Origin: Asterias rubens
Taxonomy: Eukaryota > Echinodermata > Asteroidea > Forcipulatida > Asteriidae
Length of the DNA stretch: 64,000 bases
NCBI RefSeq assembly: GCF_902459465.1
Contig: NC_047062.1
Location: forward strand, 31,924,673-31,988,672
Reading direction: 5' to 3'
The translations under genes were made by a program, and so were the position numbers. Numbering within the stretch: the first letter of the stretch is position 1; each line of letters begins with the position of its first letter. The notes under the pieces are model-generated. The model ran no database searches. It had not been told where the DNA came from and saw nothing but the letters and a program-made list of their open reading frames with translations. Shown here piece after piece: positions 35,417-46,774 of this stretch.

Positions 35417-35714
35417 GAAAACACAAGTTTGGACCAGTATTTGAAAGACATCAACAGGGACACCAGATCGCAACCATGCTGATATTAGGTGGGTCTGCAC
35501 TGGCTCCACAGCAAGTGTTCGTAATTTTTGAGCAAATGCATTTGAACAGTCATCCCTTGTGAAAGCACTGGATGTGTGTTTCAAAACACATTTTGTCTTC
35601 GACTTGAGCTACCAGGAGGAGTGTTCTGGCGTTTGGGAGTTCATTGAATTGGTTGTGTTTGAACTCAAAGGCGGTGTGAAGAGCAGCACTATTCGAGAGT
35701 TCAGGGCTTACTAG
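35417..35714 (+). pseudogene. Decayed C-terminal coding exon inside the 4-kb transposon
   Basis: After an acceptor (cctttatgcag|) the frame reads HKFGPVFERHQQGHQIATML... as far as VFVIFEQ. It then needs a one-base shift to continue NAFEQSSLVKALDVCFKTHF, VWEFIELVVFELKGG and REFRAY plus stop (35712-35714). From memory this resembles the C-terminus of a family of unnamed predicted proteins common in fish and invertebrate genomes (pattern 'KALDVCFKxxFVFDLxYxxxCxxVWEF'), often near transposons. The family match is recollection, not a search result. The frameshift makes this copy non-functional. Confidence 0.5.
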
Positions 35715-35767
35715 TTCATCTCATGATGCATCTGATTAATGTTGACCATTCCATAAGCATTGTAGTT

Positions 35768-37330
35768 AAAGAAGTTCTTGCACAAAATGTTTGCAAATAC
35801 GTATCAAAATCATAAGAGATGTGATAGTTGTGATAGTTTGGATTTATGGAACAACCTTACAGTTTAAATAGGAACTCAAAGGTCAAATTCAAATTTGTAT
35901 TCAACACCCTTCCAGTTTTGTCAAATTTGTCAAAATGTCAAATTCAACGCCGTTTTGATTGCTTAGCGACAATGAGGATAAACCAATAATTCCCCATACA
36001 AATTGTTCAAACCCAAAATTGAATTTTTACCTTGGAGTTCTTCTTTAAGCTGTGTTAGCCTGGAAGTATTTATTCTGACCTTGCCAATTAATGTAATTTG
36101 ACCATTCCAGAAGCATTGTAGTTAACCCTCTAGTCCCTGCTCCGCCCGAGTTTCTGAAAACCAATTTTTCAAGATTCTTGCAGTAAATAACTGGAATCGT
36201 AGTTCAATTTTTAAAAGATAGCTTAATATTTATGCACAATTTTTTACCCTTCGGTAATGTTTGTATAAAAGTCAAGCTCCCATTGGGAAAAATAATCGGC
36301 TCTCGAATATTTTTTTGGAAGGATAAAAGACACAATAGTTTTTCAAGGCTTTAATCTGACTCAATGCTCAAACTAATTAAATGCGAAGGCGTTAGTTTTC
36401 GACAATATCAATATTAATGATGAATAAATACAGTTTCCTTTGTGTTTACTAATTGGTATGAGCTAAATTATTTCATCGTCATTAGCTTCGATGAAATAAT
36501 TTAGCTCATACTAATTAGTAAGCACAAAGGAAACTGTATTTATTCATCATTAATGATTGATGATATTGTCGAAAACTAACGCCTTCGCATTTAATTAGTA
36601 TGAGCATTGAGCCAGATGAAAGCTATTGTGTCCATTTTATCCTTACAAAAAAATATTCGAGAGCTGATTATTGTTCCCAATGGGAGCTTGTACTTTTATA
36701 CAAACATTACCAAAAGGGTAAAAAATTGTGCATAAATATTAAGCTATCTGTTAAAAATTGAACTACGATTCCAGTTGTTTACTGCAAGAATCTTGAAAAA
36801 TTGGTTTTCAGAAACTCGGGCGGTGCAGTGAAAGTTCTTGCACAAAATGTTTGCAAATACGTATCAAAATCATAAGAGATGTGATAGTTGTGATAGTTTG
36901 GATTCATGGAACAACCTTACAGTTTAAATAGGAACTCAAAGGTCAAATTCAAATTTGTATTCAATACCCTTCCAGTTTTTGTCAAATTTGTCAAAATGTC
37001 AAATTCAACACCGTTTTGATTGCTTAGCGACAATTAGGATAAACCAATAATTCCCCATACAAATTGTTCAAACCCAAAATTGAATTTGACCTTGGAGTTC
37101 TTCTTTAAGCTGTGTTAGCCTGGAAGTATTTATTCTGACCTTGCCAATTAATGTAATTTGACCATTCCAGAAGCATTGTAGTTAAAGAAGTTCTTGCACA
37201 AATTGTTTGCAATAAAGTATCAAAATCATAAGAGATGTGATAGTTGTGATAGTTTTGATTTATGGAACAACCTTACAGTTTAAACTGTGTTAGCCTGGAA
37301 GTATTTATTCTGACCTTGCCAATTAGGTAG
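35768..37330 (+). repeat. Three direct repeats of a 356-bp unit around a palindromic insertion
   Basis: Unit 1 is 35768-36122 and unit 2 is 36831-37183 (nearly identical, starting 'agttcttgcacaaaatgttt'). Unit 3 is 37184-37327 with an internal deletion. The palindrome 36122-36830 lies exactly between units 1 and 2. Confidence 0.9.
36122..36830. mobile_element. Large palindrome, piggyBac-like (TTAA-CCCT) element
   Basis: Arms about 36126-36478 and 36489-36830 are near-perfect inverse copies around a 10-bp spacer. The left end is TTAACCCTCTAGTCCCTGC. The right end stops at 'cggtgcagtg' and lacks the matching 13-15 terminal bases and TTAA. Each arm corresponds to the single-arm element at 26361-26785. 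Confidence 0.8.
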
Positions 37331-38857
37331 ATTTTTTGTAATTTTTTAAATTCACTGAAATTGTTGACTGATTATGAAACATACAGAAAACCCCATTTTG
37401 CACATGTGATGTTTTGGATTGTTAATATTATTACCATTAAATTTTTATTAAAAAGTTGTTATCTTGAAATTCATGTTGTAGTCGCCAAGTCTCAGTATTT
37501 ATGATGTGTCCATTTATTACAGCCCTAAACTCCATGAAATAACACTTTGCTAGTATTCAACACAAGCATTGTGTATATTATTACCAGTTTTAAAGGCACA
37601 CAGTTTACATTAAAAATCGGTAAAATCTATACTTCAAAATTGAGTAATTATTTTACATGAGTGGATTTATACCCAGCAATTCAGTAAAAAAAAATACCCA
37701 ATATTGATGTAAAGTTTTACACAACTATTTACATTGTAAAGCGGTAAAGTCTTACGTCACAATATTAAGTAATATTTTACATGAGTGGGTTTACCCAACA
37801 ATTCAGTAAAGAAAACTACCCAATATTTATGTAAACTTTTACACAGCTATTAAGCAAGATATTACCCAACGCCTGTTGGGTAAAGTTTTACCTAATAGTT
37901 ATGGTGTTCGCCCACTACATCTAAAACAGGTAATATTTTACACAAGTTGTGTAATCTTTCCTCTGTGTGTAAGCAGAGGCACAATCGCATCTGCGTCATG
38001 CAGCCATTAGCCGTGTACAAAACAGCGCGTTATTTCCTCATTTTGCTAACCAAAATGGTAGTGCACATGCGCTGTGTGCAATTTACATATTTCATGGGAA
38101 GGGTCTATTAGCTACACAACTGTGCAATACCGGATAAAGTAATAGAGCTGCTATAACCCAGAAAATATTGGCTAATATTTTTTCTGTTTAGCAAAAATTA
38201 ACAGGATACCAGTTAGATAAGGTATATTTTCAATTTTCTAGTAGCTTTACTCTGGTAAGCATGTTTTTGTTATGCTTGGCCACTTGTGCTTTAAAAGTAG
38301 TTCTGTAAAATCACTCTGCCATTCTCAACTATTCCCTTGTGATTAATCTGATCCATGTCATTTTCAGTCAGTTTTAGTTTTATTTTGTTGCCATCTGAAT
38401 TTTTGTAAATCTTCTCTCCTGAATTAATGATTTGAAAAATAAATGATATTTGTTTTTTGATTGTGCACCCGGCTATCTTGATTCATTCTTGAACGCTAAA
38501 ATGTGTCCCCGTTCAAAATGAGATGTGCGTACATGCTGCATTGTTTCTTGTGCAAAATAAATTGTTGTCCCTGAAAATTCTTCATTAAATCTGCAAATTT
38601 TGTGATGTTAAGAATTATGAGGACTAAGGAGAATTGAATGCGCTTTATGTTTATTAGGGTTCAATTTTCACAGAAACTCAATGGTTGTTGGGTATACTTT
38701 TGGGAAAAATGTGCTTTCGGGAAAATTTTTGAAGCTTTTAAGAATGCAGGTTTTTACCAACTGTGTCCAGTGCCTCTTAACACATTCTTTGCCATTTTGA
38801 TATTTAGTCATTTTCTTGCATTAACCTGTAAATTATTTCTCTCTTTTTTCAAGTTGG

Positions 38858-39164
38858 TGAAAATCAGCTGGGGTGCACCAGTGCACCCACCCCTTAATCT
38901 ATACCTGGCTCAGGACTGACTCAAGCACTCAATCAGTAAGCTCTCATGATAATTTGTAAACTTTGTCCATTCTTATCTTTAAAAGTACAATGGAAAGATT
39001 CACTGCAATCAGTTGGCGAAAATCATCTGGGGGTGCACAGGTGCACCCACCTCTAAATCTATGCCTGGCTCAGGACTGACTCAAGCACTCAATCAGGTAG
39101 GCTCTCATGATAATTTGCTATCTTTGTCCATTCTTAACTTTAAAAGTACAATGGAAAGATCCAG
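38858..39164 (+). repeat. 152-bp tandem duplication
   Basis: Two copies, each starting 'ttggtgaaaatcagctgggg'-like and containing 'gtgcaccagtgcaccc' or 'gtgcacaggtgcaccc', then 'ctggctcaggactgactcaa' and 'aaaagtacaatggaaaga'. The sequence between 38111 and 38857 is AT-rich with no recognised feature. Confidence 0.85.
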
Positions 39165-39410
39165 CTGCAAACTATGTCTTAGCAGTAAAATTATAAAACT
39201 TAACCCTGCTGTTTTTGGTGTGAATGCATTTAACTAACCTTGGATGTACAGGGCCAAAATTGATATGACTAGCCCACAAGAAGGGCTTGTACCTTTACAT
39301 CTGAACTGGACCAGAACTACTTTTACAAGACCTGAACGAAAACGTGAAAACACTATAATTATACAGTTGAACATAGAAGACTGTTTTGATTTGAATTGGC
39401 ACTTTTAAAC

Positions 39411-39671
39411 AAATAGTTCTTATATAGCGTATTTCACAATTACCGTCTCTCTCAGTGCCCTGGTCATTGGGCCAATAACATCACTTTTATCTTTCTCAAT
39501 CTTAGCGCTCTAAAGACTTTTTCATACACAATATTAATATCCACCAACTTGGGTTTCCTATTTACCCCTGGTTGAAGGGTGGACACAGGTGTCATGACCA
39601 GGATTTGAACCCACACTTTAACCACCAGAACTTAAATTCGATGCTCTTAACCACTCGTCCATGACACCCTA
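39411..39671 (-). mobile_element. tRNA-Ser-headed SINE, diverged
   Basis: On the minus strand it starts 'gtgtcatggacgagtggtta' + 'agagcatcgaat' (tRNA-Ser-like head) and ends with 'gcgctatataagaa'-type sequence. Same family as 43930-44272. Confidence 0.75.
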
Positions 39672-40199
39672 CAGTTGTACTCTTGAATGCAATTTAAACA
39701 TGCTCATTTTATGTTAACAATTTAATTAGTCTGACAGGATTTTGTTGTTTGTCAAAAGGTCGAACCCATGACCATTTTGATTGATTGTCATGGAAATTCA
39801 GGTATGGACAAAAATTAAGAGACATTGGATAATTGTGGGTGTTACAAAGTTTGCACTGGAAGGGTGTCAAATACATGTACCTTTCAACAATTGATGACAT
39901 TTTCCCCCCACTTTTTTTTCCCACTTTTAGAAAGACTTGGGTATATCATAAGGGTTTGTTAGCTTGCCGACTCCTTTACTCTGGTTTTATTTTTCATACC
40001 ATGTTTTTTTTCTTCAGAAGAGGTAGCTGGGGCGATCAGTTCATTACATGGTGTTGAAACTTCTGCAGTGAAATACCATCAAGAGTGTGACAATTGGCAA
40101 GTCAAAAAAGGAAAACATACAGTTGAAAAGAATAACAACCAGGCATGAAGTAGAAGCAAATAATTTTTAATGTTTGGACAACAATTTAAAAGTATTAAG

Positions 40200-40521
40200 T
40201 TAAAGGAACACGTTGCCTTGGATTGGTCGAGATGGTCTTTGAAAAGTGTTTGTTACCGTTTGTTATAAAATGCATACATGTATGATTAGAAAGATGTTTT
40301 AAAAATAGTAGAATACAATGATCCACACAAGTTTGCCTGGAAACTGTGTGGTTTTCCTTTTACTTTGCGAAATAACACGGTCGGCCATTTATGGGAGTCA
40401 AAAATTTGATTCCCATAAATGGCCGACCGTGTTAGTCGACTGGGTAAAAGGAACACCACGCAATGTCGAGTGATACTTTCAAAGACCAACTCGACCGATC
40501 CAAGGCAACGTGTTCCTTTAA
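40200..40521. mobile_element. MITE, 'TAAAGGAACACGTTGCCTTGG' family
   Basis: Termini 'taaaggaacacgttgccttg' and 'caaggcaacgtgttccttta'. The centre is a palindrome built on 'aacacggtcggccatttatg' and its inverse. A diverged relative lies at about 47830-48075 ('aacacagtcggccattttaa'). Confidence 0.9.
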
Positions 40522-40599
40522 GCTTGTGGGGAACACAATGAATTCCCTCAGTGAAATAAAGAATGGCAGTATTATACTAAAGTCTGCATTCCTTGAGTG

Positions 40600-40900
40600 C
40601 CAGTCCTCACATTCAAGTTTGAGTCCCGAGTCACCTGGACCGAGTCCGAGTTCAAGTCACAAAAAAAGTGACTTGAGTTTGAGTCGTCAAAAGTGACTCC
40701 TGAGTCTTACAACACTTGAGTCATCTTACATGACCCGAGTCCAATGTGACTCGGGTCCGAGTCATGCAAGTCTGGAGTCATTAAAAATGTGACTCAGGTT
40801 CGAGTCCTACAACTCTATAACCGTATTCTAGAGTTGTACAAAATTTGACTCTGGGGTCCGAGTTATTGATAACTTGATTTGAGTATGAGTCATTCAACTA
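40600..40900. repeat. GAGTC/GACTC-rich degenerate repeat
   Basis: Dense, irregular repeats of 'gagtcacttgag', 'ccgagtccgagt' and similar. A second cluster lies at 49075-49180 ('gtgacttgacttgacttgg'). Confidence 0.7.
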
Positions 40901-41148
40901 TGAAAGGAAGGCTATCCTGACTTGAAATAATTTCCTTCATAGCAAAAATGAAAGATTTTTGTATCCCATTTCAAAGAGATTTAATCAAAGCTTGCTTTAA
41001 TCAAAGCTTTGCTGAGAAATTCCCTGTAAGGTGAACTTTTTCTATATTTTGTTTATTGGGGGGGGGGGCGTATTATGACTATGTCCTTTGCCCTATCGAA
41101 GAACTTGACTAATGATTTACTTTGTTACATTTGACCTTATCTCCACAT

Positions 41149-41460
41149 TGCAGTAGATCGTGGGTCATGTGGATGGAGTGGAGACAGAAAGCATAATATC
41201 TATCCTGATGTCCCGCCGTACTCTGGTAGCTACAGTCAGTCAGCCAGTTGCACTCGAGATGTATTCCTGATTAGACAGCAAAGCCAGTAATGATTACCAC
41301 ATCTCACTATCGGTGGGCCATGTGGATGGAGTTGAGACAGAAAGCATATTTACCCTGGTGTCACGTCGTACTCCAGTGGCAGCAGTCAGTCAGCCAGTTG
41401 CACTCGAGATGTCTTCCTGATTAGACAGCAAAGCCATGTCATGATGACCACATCTCCTGA
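41149..41460 (+). repeat. ~153-bp tandem duplication with exon-like start
   Basis: Copies begin near 41160 and 41313 and share 'catgtggatggagt', 'cagtcagtcagccagttgca' and 'gattagacagcaaagcca'. The first copy follows a polypyrimidine/ttgcag acceptor-like site. All frames have stops, so any transcript would be non-coding. Confidence 0.65.
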
Positions 41461-41914
41461 TGAGTCCAGTGAGTCAAACTATTTATTATAATCTTTTAAT
41501 GCAGACACTCCTCAACTGTTGAGCTGATCAGCTGATTGCCTTGTTTTTCATTTCTCAGTTGTGCCATTGAACCCTGGAAAACACACTGTAAGGTCTTGGC
41601 GTTCCTGACACGATTAATAATTTTTTTTTTTTTTTTTCAGACTTCAGTTGCTTGGTTTGTTTATGTGAAATGAAATTTGATCTTTAAACCAATGGTCATG
41701 CTTTTTTTATTGCAAAACAAAAAGTTTGTTTTAGTGCACATGGAAGATTCTTTGTGCAATAACTAGTATAATTCTGTGTATTGGCACGATGGATTCATAG
41801 GGCAGAGTAAAAAAAACACATCTTTTGCCAGGGCCATACTCAACAGAAGGGTAAACGCCTCGGCAAGGCAGAGCAAACTTCCTTTGCCATGGCCACACCC
41901 ATGAGAAGGTTGGC

Positions 41915-42076
41915 TAAAGCCTGGTTCATACTTCATGCAAATGCGATACCAATTGAACAATTCACACAATTTTAATAATTCGCAACAGTTAAGATGTGTT
42001 CAACTCCTGCGAAAAATTCACTGCAAAATCTGCTAAATTTGCTTCGCATTCGCAGGAAGTATAAACCGGGCTTTAG
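41915..42076. mobile_element. MITE, 'AAGCCTGGTTCATACTTCCTGC' family, copy 2
   Basis: Ends 'taaagcctggttcatacttc' and 'gaagtataaaccgggcttta'. The interior keeps 'cgcaacagtt' and 'gtgttcaactcctgcg' in common with 3184-3352. Confidence 0.85.
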
Positions 42077-42927
42077 CATGACTCTTGTTCGGAGATCACC
42101 ATGCCCCCAAAATTGTCCTGGAATGATTGATGCCCCAAAATTGTCCTTTTCATTTTCAGCTGGCAGGGATAATCTTGGTGGTCAGCCCTCACAGTCAAGA
42201 TGTTTCAACTACTTGAAGACAGACACTTGGATGATGATGATGTCTGAGACAGGGAGAAGATGCTGATGAGCTATGGTCATGGTGAGGTAAAACTAAAACA
42301 AATTGCAAACCTGTAGTTAATTGTGACAACAATTTCAAACCTCATCTTGACAAGTTACTGTAGATATTCGAGACATGGTCAACCAAACTTGGATAAGCTC
42401 AACCACTCTAAGTGTACAAAGCTTATAGAATGCTGGGGGCTAGTCAAACCTGCTTCTAAAGTAGCCCTAAAGGCTACAGGGAAATAGAACCAATTAGTTT
42501 GTCATGAAAATATTAGTTAGGTTTGTCAAAATGTATGCAAATTGTTTAAATGTACAGCTGACTGGAGTTAGGACAGGGGAAACAAATTGAAGAAGGCCTG
42601 ATGATGCACATATATTGAAAACGTTTGTCACAAGTTTGAGTCCAAGGCACTACTTGACTGTTCAGCAAAAATACTTGTTATAAATTTCACTAGAAGGATG
42701 TCCATGAAGTTGCCTTATAAGTAGGATTTGAAACTTTGCATGGTGGAAATACGATATAGAAAGCTTTGCGGTAACACCATGTAATGACTATCTCTAATGA
42801 GTTGGGGTTGTTCTGAAAAGAACCGTTGGTTTCAACTCGACGTTTCGATCAGTATGCTCTGATCGTCTTCTGGAGAAAGCTGTCTTATGTCATGGTAGCT
42901 GTCATGAATTCTTGTTATCATGGAAGC

Positions 42928-43422
42928 TTAAAGGGTGGCTGCATTTTTTTTTTTTTTTTAAATTTAAACGATTGAACATGACTTTTTAAACCTGAAATAT
43001 TTTTTTTACATTTTTTTTTAATGCGCAAGTATTTTAAAAGTGGTTTTCAAGAGATTAGGGGAACCCAACCCGCCCCTAAAAGGGAGCCTTCATGTGACAT
43101 CATGTCGGGAACCCGAGCCATCGGGCCCCTGGCTGTGTGCATATAGAGACGTGTGCACTGTGGGCCTGGTACCTAGGCGCGTGTAGTTAGGGACCAGACT
43201 CTTTTTGCCGATGATATGTTTAAATTCCCGACGTGACGTCGATGGAAGGGGGGCGGTAACAATCCACAAAAGGGGGGGGGCATGAGTTATTCGCTAATTA
43301 CGCAAGTGAGATATGTCGGGGAAAAAACAAAACACATTTTATTGATGTTCAATACATATATCAGAAATAAATGACAGCAAAATTAACTGTTTTATTTTAA
43401 TTCACTGCAGCATCCCTTTAAC
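42928..43422. mobile_element. Probable MITE with short termini and a GC-rich centre
   Basis: 'ttaaagggtggctgca' at the left and 'tgcagcatccctttaa' at the right form a ~16-bp inverted repeat. The centre (43040-43280) is GC-rich. No open frame. Confidence 0.55.
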
Positions 43423-43929
43423 ACAGACAATTTCTTTTTACCTAGATGTTTTTGCATTCAGCATTTTGATGTTATTGTGTCTTTATTTTGGCAATGTTGT
43501 ATGATTCTTTGCAGGGGATGACTGGACAATCTTCAAGGACTGAAATGAGGCAAAGTATTTTTCTTTGACATTTTTGTATGTTATTTGACAATCGATTGAG
43601 AGGGAAATGGCTGGGTTGTAAAAATTTGGGGAAGTCTATTAGGAATATTCTTCATATTCGAAACAGAAACATCTTGACAAATTCTCTGTGAGCAGAAATT
43701 ATGGTTTACCACTTACTAGATCTAATTAATTCTGCGAGCTTTCTGATAACAAACATTCATACCAGCACCAATCCTCGAGATCTGTTTGAGGCATTTAACC
43801 TCACTCAAAGTTACTGTTGAGAGATTTTGATAATAGTTGTAATGGTTTGTCACTGACTAGATTGGTTTCAATCTGATCGAAAGCTCATTGATCTGTAAAA
43901 CTTATACCAGCACCAATCCTTGAGATAAT

Positions 43930-44272
43930 TACAAATTCTTATATAGCGCATTTCACAGTAACCGTATCAATGCGCTTTATATTGGTGCCCTGGTCATTGG
44001 GCCAATAACATTCCTTTAATCTTTCTCAGCTCCCAATAGGGAGTATACAGCCCCGTGCTGCCGTGGTGCGGCGCTCCGAAGGCTTTTCCATTCACAATAT
44101 CAACCTCTACCCTCGCAGGTACCCATTTATACCCCTGGGTGAAGAGAAGCAATTATAGTAAAGTATCTTGCTCAAGGACACAAGTGTCACGACCGGGATT
44201 CAAATCCACACTATGGTGACATAGCACCAGAACTTAAATTTGATGCTCTTAACCACTCGGCCATGACACTCT
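43930..44272 (-). mobile_element. tRNA-Ser-headed SINE, full-length-like
   Basis: Read on the minus strand: tRNA-Ser-like head 'gtgtcatggccgagtggtta' + 'agagcatcaaattt', B-box 'ggatttgaatcccggtcgtg', the conserved block 'cttgtgtccttgagcaa', 'cttctcttcacccaggggta', and the 3' end 'gcgctatataagaattt'. Fragments of the same block occur at 8160-8220 and 50345-50440. Confidence 0.85.
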
Positions 44273-45084
44273 ACTCTAGATCTGTTTCAGGCATATAACG
44301 TCACTCAAAATTACTGTAGCTTATTTTGTTGCAACAATAAAAACAATGATGAGCTTCTCCCGATAGAATTTGCTGCTAACATTGTTGGCCCTGTTCACTT
44401 CTTTTAGGTTAAAGGTATAAACTAATGATATGTAAAGGTTAAGGCAAATTATCTTAACCTAACTGTTTTAATGATGGATAATGTTTAAACACTAAATGTT
44501 GGTCATTGTTCATTTTCTTTTTTTTGCAGTCAGGCTTAACATCACCGAACCGAAGACATCTACCCATCAATGATTAGATGTCCAAGACCAGACTAGCTGC
44601 ACTCTCAAGTAAAAAGTGAATTAAAATGTATTAAATGGAGCTGTGTGTTCGCAGTATGTTGTTGCTCCTTTTTTAACAGAAATTAGTAACTGTCATATTC
44701 TTGTAGTATTGTAACTCATTCAAAAGATATATGTAATGTCATTTGGCAATCATTTCACCATTGAAAGGTTGTTTATTTCTGCCAGTTTTTTCAAAAGATT
44801 TGATTGGAAAACTCTTAATTAAAGTGCGCTTCTAGCTAAACACAAAAAAACAAATTTTTCAGATTTTCTTGTTAACTTTTTGCCTGCCAGTTGTCAAATA
44901 GCTTGCTAAAAATTTAGTACCAGAACTAATAATCACTCTAAAAGGACACCTCAAGTATTTGACGTTTACTGAGGTTCCACCAAACATTTTAATGTTCTAA
45001 GTTTATGTATTCTTATTTAATACTATTGAATATTAATTAATTTATTTTTTGTGGTAATTTATTTAATTTTTGGGGTTTTTACCC

Positions 45085-45190
45085 ATACACCGATGTGCGT
45101 CTGCACTGTATACTCAGTACTTTCCGCGAGTCCTGTGAAAAAATACCACAGGCATATTACTCAGGTGGGAGTCGAACCCACAACCCTTGC
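45085..45190 (-). mobile_element. tRNA-like SINE fragment
   Basis: Minus strand 'gtgggttcgactcccacctg' is a tRNA B-box/T-arm. Adjacent 'gcactgtatactcagtactttcc' also occurs at 7339-7361 in RPAP1. Confidence 0.5.
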
Positions 45191-45750
45191 AATTTTACTC
45201 TTGAAGAAATACTTGGGTGGAAACAATTTGTTTTAATGATGGGTTATGTTCTTAAACACTTGCCTATGTTGCTATTTGTGCATTTTTGTTTGTGTTGCAG
45301 TCAGGCTTAGCATCTTTAAAGATATCTACCCTCCAACAAGATCTACTTGTCCAAGACCAGTATCTGCTTGGGTCTCCAGTAATGGTGAGACCCTGAAATG
45401 TTCAATTTTAATGTATTACCCTGGTCCTAAATGAAGCCAGATGTAATAACTGCAGATTGCATGTTGTTGCTCCTTTTTGAACAGACGTTAGTATATGTTG
45501 ATCTTGTAGCATTGCAATTCATTCAAATGTTTTTTATGTAATGTTGTTGCAACATTGGAAGACTGGCTTGTTTATTTCTGTCAATTTTTCTTTCAGATTT
45601 TATGGGAAAGACCTTAAAGGATGCCTCTGGCTAAACACAAATGCTCATCTTTTTAGCTTTCTAAGAGCTCATTAAATGTTCATACCAGAAACCAATATTC
45701 TACAGGAGATTCATTTTAATGTTTTGTGTTTAAATAATTTCTTATTTAAT

Positions 45751-46096
45751 GGGAATTGGTACAACGTTTGGTAATTACTCAAAACAAATATTACCTTAAA
45801 AACTGACTTGGTAACGAGCATTGGGGAGCTGTTGATAGTATAAAACATTGTGAGAAATGACTCCCTCTGAAGTAGAATTTCTCACTAAAATAATAAAAGA
45901 CTTCTAGCTAGAAGTCTTTTATTCCTATCTGAAAGCACACAAATTCGTCTAACAAGGGTGTTTTTTCTTTCATCATTTTCTCTCAACTTCGATGACCAAT
46001 TGAGCCAAAATTTTCACATTTTTTGGTTAAGATGGGATACACCAAGAGAGAAGACTGGTCTTTGACAATTACCAAACGTGTACCTTCCCTTTAAAA
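45751..46096 (-). mobile_element. MITE, 'GGACACTATTGGTAATT' family, copy 9 (in module 2)
   Basis: Inverted orientation: 'tggtaattactcaaaacaaa', 'aatgactccctctgaagtag' and 'gactggtctttgacaattac'. It enlarges module 2. Confidence 0.85.
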
Positions 46097-46548
46097 CATT
46101 AAACCAATCTCAGGTGAAAGCAACTCATTTTAATGAGGTATTTTTTATTGAAGACTAAATGTTACTAACCGCCATTTTGTTTGTGTTGCAGTTGTTGTTA
46201 GCATCTCTAAAGACATCTACCCTTGAACCAGGATCTGCTTCATTCTCCAGTAACAGGTGAGACCCTGAAATGTTTACTCTTAATATCTAACCCTGGTCCT
46301 AAATGAAGCTCTGTAGTAACTGTGCAGATTGCAATGTTGTTGCTACTTATCTGGACAGAAGTTAGTAACAGTCATACTCTTGTAGCATTGCAATTCATTC
46401 AAAAGATATATGTAATGTCATTTGGAAATCATTTCCACATTTTCCCTGCATGCTTGCTAGCAATTGTTTAATTACACTTGATATTATCTTGTAAATTTGT
46501 AAAGACTTTATTGGTGAGTTAATTATGTGGCATCCACCCCCTTCACAA

Positions 46549-46774
46549 TGGACCCTTCCCATGAAATATGCTAATTACATTTACGCATGCGTACAGACCG
46601 TGTTGGTTGGTAAACACCATAGAGTTGTGCACTAAGCAGACGCGCAATCGCGTCTGCGTCACGCACCCATTAGCCGTGTACAAAACAGCGCGATGTTCCC
46701 TCATTTTGCCAACCAAAACGTTAGTGCGCATGCGCTACGTGCAATTTACATATTTCATGGGAAGGGTCTTTTAT
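46549..46774. mobile_element. MITE, 'TGGACCCTTCCCATGAAATATGC' family, intact copy (in module 3)
   Basis: Termini 'tggacccttcccatgaaata' and 'tatttcatgggaagggtct'. The centre has 'cgcgcaatcgcgtctgcgtc'. This copy shows what the interrupted one at 33852-38110 looked like before the 4-kb insertion. Confidence 0.9.

Larger units (their letters stand above)
33938..37969 (+). mobile_element. 4-kb DNA transposon with TA target duplication
   Basis: It is inserted in the MITE at gcacTA|...|TAagc, so the target duplication is TA. Ends are CACTCAGAAAAAGA and, inverted, CACACAGAGGAAAGA, giving imperfect terminal repeats of about 15 bp. Subterminal zones (33950-34200 and 37600-37960) are packed with TTTAC/GTAAA motifs, including two 130-bp tandem units at about 37652 and 37782. 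It retains a 5' exon-like segment (34200-34331, donor GAAG|GTAAGT) and a decayed 3' coding exon (35417-35714). Its 3' region is enlarged by direct repeats and a palindromic insertion. No transposase motif is recognisable. Confidence 0.75.
33852..38110. mobile_element. MITE, 'TGGACCCTTCCCATGAAATATGC' family, split by a 4-kb insertion
   Basis: Left part 33852-33937 and right part 37970-38110 together reproduce the intact ~225-bp copy at 46549-46774. Termini 'tggacccttcccatgaaata' and 'tatttcatgggaagggtct' form an inverted repeat. The intact copy has 'gcactaagcag' where this one is interrupted, which fixes the insertion site. Confidence 0.9.

Noticed and set aside
41456-41482. CTGATGAG as a hammerhead ribozyme core
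   Set aside because: The required GAAA is replaced by CAAA and no stem II forms.
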